From the NCBI GenBank assembly GCA_023653115.1, contig JAMNXO010000016.1:1-36126 (forward strand): a DNA stretch of 36,126 nt. Direction: 5' to 3'. Source of the stretch: Erythrobacter sp. (GTDB lineage Bacteria > Pseudomonadota > Alphaproteobacteria > Sphingomonadales > Sphingomonadaceae). Both the position numbers and the translations under genes were made by a program. This document shows positions 24,466-36,126 of the stretch, one piece after another; position 1 is the stretch's first letter, and each line of letters opens with the position of its first letter. The notes beneath the pieces are model-generated. The model saw only the letters and a program-made list of their open reading frames with translations, was not told the origin of the DNA and ran no database searches.

Positions 24466-24603
24466 TCAGGCGATCACGGGCAGTTCGAGCGCCGCCGGTG
24501 CGGCAGCCTGCGCGGGAGGCACGGTGACGATCGCGCCGATCGAGCCGAGCGAGAGCGCCAGGGCGGCAAAAGCGGCAAGGGCGGTGTTGGCGAAGCGGGT
24601 CAT
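24466..24603 (-). CDS. 45-residue exported peptide
   Basis: A short frame from ATG 24603 to TGA 24466 encodes 45 residues. It starts MTRFANTALAAFAALALSLG, continues with a hydrophobic core and ends the leader with VTVPPAQAAA, an AxA-type signal peptidase I site (cleavage likely after A33 or A34). Only about a dozen residues, ending ALELPVIA, would remain. AAAGGAAC lies just upstream of the ATG, the same element as before the DUF2975 gene. A candidate promoter lies 43 bases upstream. The peptide opens the DUF2975/XRE operon, 24 bases before the next start. I know similar short secreted proteins from sphingomonads only as hypotheticals. Confidence 0.75.
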   Translation of the reverse strand: MTRFANTALAAFAALALSLGSIGAIVTVPPAQAAAPAALELPVIA

Positions 24604-24628
24604 ATCGAGTTCCTTTCAGTGACGCATC

Positions 24629-24645
24629 GTAATTCGATAAATTAC
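24629..24645. promoter_or_regulatory. Dyad overlapping the cassette transcription start
   Basis: GTAATT and AATTAC form a perfect inverted repeat around a 5-base spacer (CGATA). It lies immediately downstream of the candidate -10 box, over the expected start point, a typical place for a repressor operator. Its spacer length equals that of the dyad at 24680-24698. Confidence 0.5.
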
Positions 24646-24674
24646 CCCTAATCCGATTCGCGGCATATCGTCAA
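24646..24674 (-). promoter_or_regulatory. Candidate promoter of the peptide/DUF2975/XRE cassette
   Basis: On the minus strand TTGACG (24669-24674) and TTAGGG (24646-24651) are separated by 17 bases. The -35 matches 5 of 6 positions; the -10 is weaker. Transcription would begin near 24639, about 36 bases before the peptide ATG. Confidence 0.45.
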
Positions 24675-24679
24675 TAAAT

Positions 24680-24698
24680 AATATTGAAAAACAATATT
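24680..24698. promoter_or_regulatory. AT-rich dyad upstream of the cassette -35
   Basis: AATATTG and CAATATT form a perfect 7-bp inverted repeat around AAAAA, in a strikingly AT-rich patch (24670-24700) of a GC-rich window. It begins five bases beyond the -35. Its centre is 52 bases, about five helical turns, from the dyad at 24629-24645. It is a candidate site for the XRE protein of the same operon. Confidence 0.5.
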
Positions 24699-24741
24699 GG
24701 CGGTCTCGTTTTTCGGTAAATGGCGTACAGGTTCCCGGACA

Positions 24742-24762
24742 AAGCGGACACCCTGTCCGCTT
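24742..24762. repeat. Perfect inverted repeat between the cassette and rpoB
   Basis: AAGCGGACA and TGTCCGCTT flank CCC, giving a 9-bp perfect stem with a 3-base loop. No T run follows on either strand, so it looks more like an operator or a boundary element than a terminator. Confidence 0.4.
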
Positions 24763-24961
24763 CACTGGTCGCCCATTTAACCTTTATTTTCAGTTCCTTG
24801 GTTTTGGCGAACGCAGGCGGACGGACAGTGGGCGCGGCGCAAAACGCGCGCCGGGCTGGCGTGGGGGTGGACGATGCGAAAGAGCCGGCTCGCAGCCTGC
24901 CCCCAGAGAGCCGGGTAGGAAAGGGGCGCGGGCACGGGCCGCACTCCGGGTCGGCGCGGCA

Positions 24962-24990
24962 TTGACAGCGTCGGGTACGGTTCCTAAATG
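24962..24990 (+). promoter_or_regulatory. Candidate rpoBC promoter
   Basis: A perfect -35 TTGACA (24962-24967) is followed after 17 bases by TAAATG (24985-24990). The expected start near 24997 leaves a leader of about 240 bases before rpoB. In this genome rpoBC must have its own promoter, since rplJL are on the opposite strand. Confidence 0.55.
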
Positions 24991-25235
24991 CCCGCTTCGC
25001 GTTGGCTTCGAGCAAGACTGATTCATGCGCGGTGGATCGGTCCGGGAAGGAAGCAACGCCAGCCAGTTTCGCGACGCACAGAACAGAATGCTGCTGCCAG
25101 CACCGGCCGAACAGGCGGGGTTGGGCACGCGGTTTTTGTGCGTTGGCGGACGGCAGATTTTCGCGCGGCACGATGCAAAGTTTCCCCGTCCGCGCGGCAT
25201 CCCCGCGTGGCCCAATTAAAGAGGCCTACTCCTCC
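24991..25235 (+). other. rpoB 5' leader region
   Basis: About 240 bases without a convincing gene. It contains a long-range stem, GCGGACGG (25146-25153) with CCGTCCGC (25186-25193), around a 32-base loop ending about 40 bases before the rpoB ATG. AGAGG at 25220 is a loose ribosome site. A 64-codon open frame at 25025-25219 has no ribosome site or recognisable product and is not annotated. Confidence 0.4.
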
Positions 25236-29435
<4,200 letters not shown>

Positions 29436-29513
29436 GGGCGCGGGGCCAGGCGATTGCGCTCTGGCCCCCACCCGTCCCGCCTTCGAGTTTCATCCCCCTA
29501 AGGGAACCAAGTC

Positions 29514-33815
<4,302 letters not shown>

Positions 33816-33851
33816 TCTGCGCCCGGCTCCGCGCTGAAGCGGAACATCGAA

Positions 33852-33886
33852 AACCCCGCCGGAGTTTGCGCTCCGGCGGGGTTTTT
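33852..33886 (+). terminator. Rho-independent terminator of rpoBC
   Basis: A 13-bp perfect stem (33852-33864 with 33871-33883, loop TTTGCG) runs into a T run ending at 33886. It lies 36 bases after the rpoC stop. Its core GCCGGAG/CTCCGGC differs from the groEL-side terminator. Confidence 0.92.
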
Positions 33887-33975
33887 CGTGCTTGGCCCTA
33901 ATTAAACGCTATTGAAAGTCACTCGCAGTAAAGGTAGCCAGAGACTCACTCCGGCCCCAATACAAGCGAGGTTCC

Positions 33976-34416
33976 ATGTCCCAGCACCGCACCCCTTCCG
34001 CTCCAGCGCAGGATGTCATCGCAGCGCTTGCTGTAACGCCCCGCCTCGATGTGCTGGGGCCGATTGCGGCGCGCTTCATCCATGCCTTGCGCCTGATCGC
34101 GCTGCATGAGCGGGCGGGGCGCGATCCGGTGCCTGAACTGGCGGTGCGGCTGGGCGGGGTCGAGATCGCGGCCAAGGCGCTGATCCTCTCCCATGCGATT
34201 GCGGCCAGCTGGCCGGAAAACATCCACGTCTCGCGTTTCTGCTGCCGCCTGCTGAGCCATGACGAGCTCACGATCGGTGCCTTCATCGATGCCGCTGCCC
34301 GCCGGGACCGTGCAGGCTTTGAAGCCGCGCTAACCGGCCTTGTCCGCGCAGAGCGGATGCACCGGTTGTGGGAAGGTGCGCTGTTGCTTGTGGCGGCCGA
34401 ACTGCGGTCTGTGTGA
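33976..34416 (+). CDS. Unrecognised 146-aa helical protein
   Basis: The frame begins at ATG 33976 with GAGG a few bases upstream and encodes 146 residues. The sequence is mainly alpha-helical and soluble, alanine- and arginine-rich, with a cysteine pair (RFCCRLL, residues 88-94) and an acidic segment LSHDELTIGAFIDAAARRD. No known domain is recognised. It sits alone between the rpoC terminator and gltX, 43 bases before the gltX start. The codon bias matches neighbouring genes, so it is probably real. Similar proteins may be conserved in sphingomonads as hypotheticals. No function is proposed. Confidence 0.6.
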   Translation: MSQHRTPSAPAQDVIAALAVTPRLDVLGPIAARFIHALRLIALHERAGRDPVPELAVRLGGVEIAAKALILSHAIAASWPENIHVSRFCCRLLSHDELTIGAFIDAAARRDRAGFEAALTGLVRAERMHRLWEGALLLVAAELRSV

Positions 34417-34459
34417 GCCTGCTTGCGGGCGGGCTCAGAGGCCTCTACCGCTCCCTCGC

Positions 34460-35821
34460 ATGAGCACCATCACCCGCTTCGCCCCTTCGCCGACCGGCCG
34501 GCTGCACGTCGGCAATATCCGCACCGCGCTCCATAACTGGATGCTCGCGAAACGGCATGGCGGTGCCTTCATCCTGCGGATCGACGACACCGACGCTGAA
34601 CGCAGCCGAGAAGAATACGTCGAGGCGATCCGTGCCGATCTGGCCTGGCTTGGCCTTGATTGGGATCGGGAGGAACGCCAGTCGGCGCGGCTGACCCGCT
34701 ACGAGGCCGCTTTCACTGCCTTGCGTGATGCTGGCCGGATCTACCCCTGCTACGAGAGCGCGCAGGAACTCGAGGTCAAGCGCAAGATCGCCTTGGGACG
34801 CGGGCTCCCGCCGATCTACGACCGCGCCTCGCTCAAGCTGACCGAGGCCGAGCGCGCCGCCAAGGAGGCCGAAGGCATCGCCCCCCACTGGCGCTTCCTG
34901 CTCGATCATGCCGAGCCGATCACGTGGGACGACGGTATCCGCGGCGCGCAGAAATTCGACGCCGCGCAGCTGTCCGATCCGGTGATCCGCCGTGCCGACG
35001 GTTCGTGGCTCTACATGATGCCGAGCGCGGTTGACGACATTGATATGGGCATCACGCAAGTGCTCCGCGGTGAGGATCATGTTTCGAACACAGCGGTTCA
35101 GATTCAGATCTTTACCGCACTTTATGCTGCAGATTTTGCTGCAGCACAAAACGCAGCAAAATTGCTCCCTGCGTTTGCGCATGAGGCGCTGCTGGTGGGG
35201 CGCGAGGGCAAGCTGTCTAAGCGCCTCGGCTCGCTGGGTTGCGATGCTTTTCGGGAGCGCGGGATCGAGCCCGAAGCGATCATTGCGCTGCTGGCGCGGC
35301 TTGGCACGTCGCAACCGGTCGAGCCGATTGCCGATCGCGCCGCGCTGATTGAAAGCTTCGATCTTGCCAGCTTCGGCCGCGCTCCGGCGAAGTTTGACGA
35401 GGAGGATCTCGAACGCCTCAACGCCGCCATCGTCCACCAGCTGCCGTTTGCCTCGGTGGAGGAACGGCTGCCGTCAGGGATGGACGAGGCCGGCTGGCAC
35501 GCTATCCGCCCGAACCTGGCTCACGTTGCCGAAGCGGGTGAATGGTGGCGCTTGGTGACAGGGCCGATTGATCAACCCGAGTTCACAGCGGAAGACCGCG
35601 CCTACCTCGCTGAGGCCGCTGTCGCGCTGCAATGGAGCGAAGACCCGTGGGGTGCGCTCACCGGGTCGCTCAAGGAAAGCACGGGCCGCAAGGGGCGCGG
35701 ACTGTTCCTGCCGCTGCGTCAGGCGCTCACCGGCATGGACCACGGCCCGGATATGGGCGAGCTGCTCCCTTTGATTGGCGAAGTTGAGGCCCGCGCCCGC
35801 TTGGGGCGCGCCGCAGCTTAG
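34460..35821 (+). CDS. gltX: Glutamate-tRNA ligase
   Basis: GltX charges tRNA(Glu), and in many alphaproteobacteria one copy also charges tRNA(Gln) for later amidation. The 453-residue protein starts MSTITRFAPSPTGRLHVGN (HIGH equivalent HVGN) and has GKLSKRLG (KMSKS equivalent), RGEDHVSNTA and a C-terminal anticodon-binding domain. The longer frame from 34340 overlaps the previous gene and is not used. Between FTAL (218-221) and PAFAHEALL there are about 16 residues (YAADFAAAQNAAKLL and P), against about 5 in E. coli GltX as I recall it. The DNA there is AT-rich and palindromic (see 35133-35162). The reading frame is intact, so the enzyme is probably functional. Alphaproteobacteria often have two GltX proteins; only this one is in the window. 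Confidence 0.93.
   Translation: MSTITRFAPSPTGRLHVGNIRTALHNWMLAKRHGGAFILRIDDTDAERSREEYVEAIRADLAWLGLDWDREERQSARLTRYEAAFTALRDAGRIYPCYESAQELEVKRKIALGRGLPPIYDRASLKLTEAERAAKEAEGIAPHWRFLLDHAEPITWDDGIRGAQKFDAAQLSDPVIRRADGSWLYMMPSAVDDIDMGITQVLRGEDHVSNTAVQIQIFTALYAADFAAAQNAAKLLPAFAHEALLVGREGKLSKRLGSLGCDAFRERGIEPEAIIALLARLGTSQPVEPIADRAALIESFDLASFGRAPAKFDEEDLERLNAAIVHQLPFASVEERLPSGMDEAGWHAIRPNLAHVAEAGEWWRLVTGPIDQPEFTAEDRAYLAEAAVALQWSEDPWGALTGSLKESTGRKGRGLFLPLRQALTGMDHGPDMGELLPLIGEVEARARLGRAAA
35133..35162. repeat. In-frame palindromic insertion within gltX
   Basis: ATTTTGCTGC (35133-35142) and GCAGCAAAAT (35153-35162) are a perfect 10-bp inverted repeat with a 10-base loop. It lies inside codons for residues about 222-236, which appear to be extra relative to other GltX proteins. 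The surrounding 85 bases use A/T-ending codons (TTT, GCA, AAA, TTG) rare elsewhere in the window. Confidence 0.6.
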
Positions 35822-35921
35822 CGATAAGCCCGATAACACGTCCGGCGACTACAGGCGCTGGGAAGGTAGCCATCTCCGCTACACGCTGAGATTGGAAGCA
35901 ACGCGCCCGGCCGTCCATCCG

Positions 35922-35949
35922 GAGTCTTACTTACCCCTCAATTAACCAT
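35922..35949. promoter_or_regulatory. GANTC site and CtrA half-site upstream of the last gene
   Basis: GAGTC (GANTC, 35922-35926) is followed 15 bases later by TTAACCAT (35942-35949), identical to a known Caulobacter CtrA half-site. The pair lies 45-72 bases before the ATG at 35994. Between the gltX stop and here nothing else was seen. Confidence 0.35.
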
Positions 35950-35993
35950 GCATCGCGACGCTGTCTTAGGGTTCGATCTCTAATTCTCGTGGG

Positions 35994-36126
35994 ATGCAGG
36001 AAACCGGCCAAGCATCCCGGAACAGATCGAGGCTACTCGCGTGGCTCGGATCCGCTTGCCTTTTGGCGGGCGTCAACCCGGCCCCTGCTCATGCCTATAT
36101 TTCGTCTGCCGCTTATGGCGCCGTGT
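35994..36126 (+). CDS. Exported protein, 5' end only
   Basis: From ATG 35994 the frame is open to the window end (44 codons). It encodes a basic N-terminus (MQETGQASRNRSR), a hydrophobic core (LLAWLGSACLLAGV) and PAPAHA before a likely signal peptidase I cleavage site at about residue 34, followed by YISSAAYGAV. The ribosome site is weak (GTGGG next to the ATG), so a different start is possible. The mature part is outside the window and the function cannot be told. Upstream lie a GANTC and a TTAACCAT sequence. Confidence 0.5.
   Translation, partial: MQETGQASRNRSRLLAWLGSACLLAGVNPAPAHAYISSAAYGAV

Noticed and set aside
23651..24603. XRE gene plus neighbours as a toxin-antitoxin module
   Set aside because: The DUF2975 partner is a four-helix protein not known as a toxin, and the regulator is the last rather than the first gene. 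The evidence better fits a regulated membrane cassette.
25025..25219. A 64-codon frame in the rpoB leader, possible leader peptide
   Set aside because: No ribosome site, no recognisable signature and composition unlike a regulatory leader peptide. It overlaps a structured leader.

Overview
This window is a chromosomal, high-GC stretch from an alphaproteobacterium, most likely order Sphingomonadales and probably family Erythrobacteraceae. The main evidence is a clear CtrA cell-cycle regulator with GANTC (CcrM-type) sites in its promoter, an HrcA/CIRCE-controlled groESL operon, an alphaproteobacterial-size RpoB/RpoC pair, a malic enzyme fused to a phosphotransacetylase-like domain, and small conserved membrane proteins typical of the group. 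The family assignment is by recognition of protein style, not by a search. No rRNA, tRNA, CRISPR array, transposase, integrase or prophage gene was seen.

Layout. 1-374 is the 5' part of a small membrane protein gene on the minus strand. 616-3800 carries lptB, rpoN and ctrA on the plus strand, ending at a hairpin shared with a convergent gene for a membrane-anchored LuxR-type regulator (3932-4753). 4836-6017 is trmB plus a DUF3592 protein. 6019-8663 (minus) is maeB translationally coupled to a small membrane protein. mutS (8816-11458) diverges from maeB and is followed by a small acidic-tailed membrane protein. 11909-14536 (minus) is a likely operon gluQ, HIG1-like twin-TM protein, cobalamin adenosyltransferase, 3-hydroxybutyryl-CoA dehydrogenase. 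An HNH endonuclease diverges from it, and the intergenic region holds two inverted DnaA-box-like sites. A membrane acyltransferase-3 gene and a membrane LytTR regulator are divergent at 15316-17466. groEL/groES (minus) follow, with a CIRCE element. Then come mscS and a convergent MATE exporter whose stop codons overlap.

22361-33815 is the translation/transcription block. rplJ-rplL are on the minus strand with a probable L10 autoregulatory leader, and rpoB-rpoC are on the plus strand. Between them lies a three-gene minus-strand cassette: a 45-aa secreted peptide, a DUF2975 membrane protein and a small XRE repressor. Its promoter is flanked by two dyads. The usual rplJL-rpoBC co-linearity is therefore broken here. 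After rpoC and a strong terminator come an unrecognised 146-aa protein, gltX and the start of an exported protein gene.

The most unusual features are: a low-GC in-frame palindromic insertion in gltX; the peptide/DUF2975/XRE cassette and its paired dyads; the two GANTC sites next to TTAA-rich CtrA-like boxes upstream of ctrA; the inverted DnaA-box pair at 14571-14619; and the membrane-tethered LuxR regulator. Most of the window is conserved housekeeping sequence, and I found no convincing wholly new multi-gene system. The cassette at 23651-24698 is the nearest candidate.
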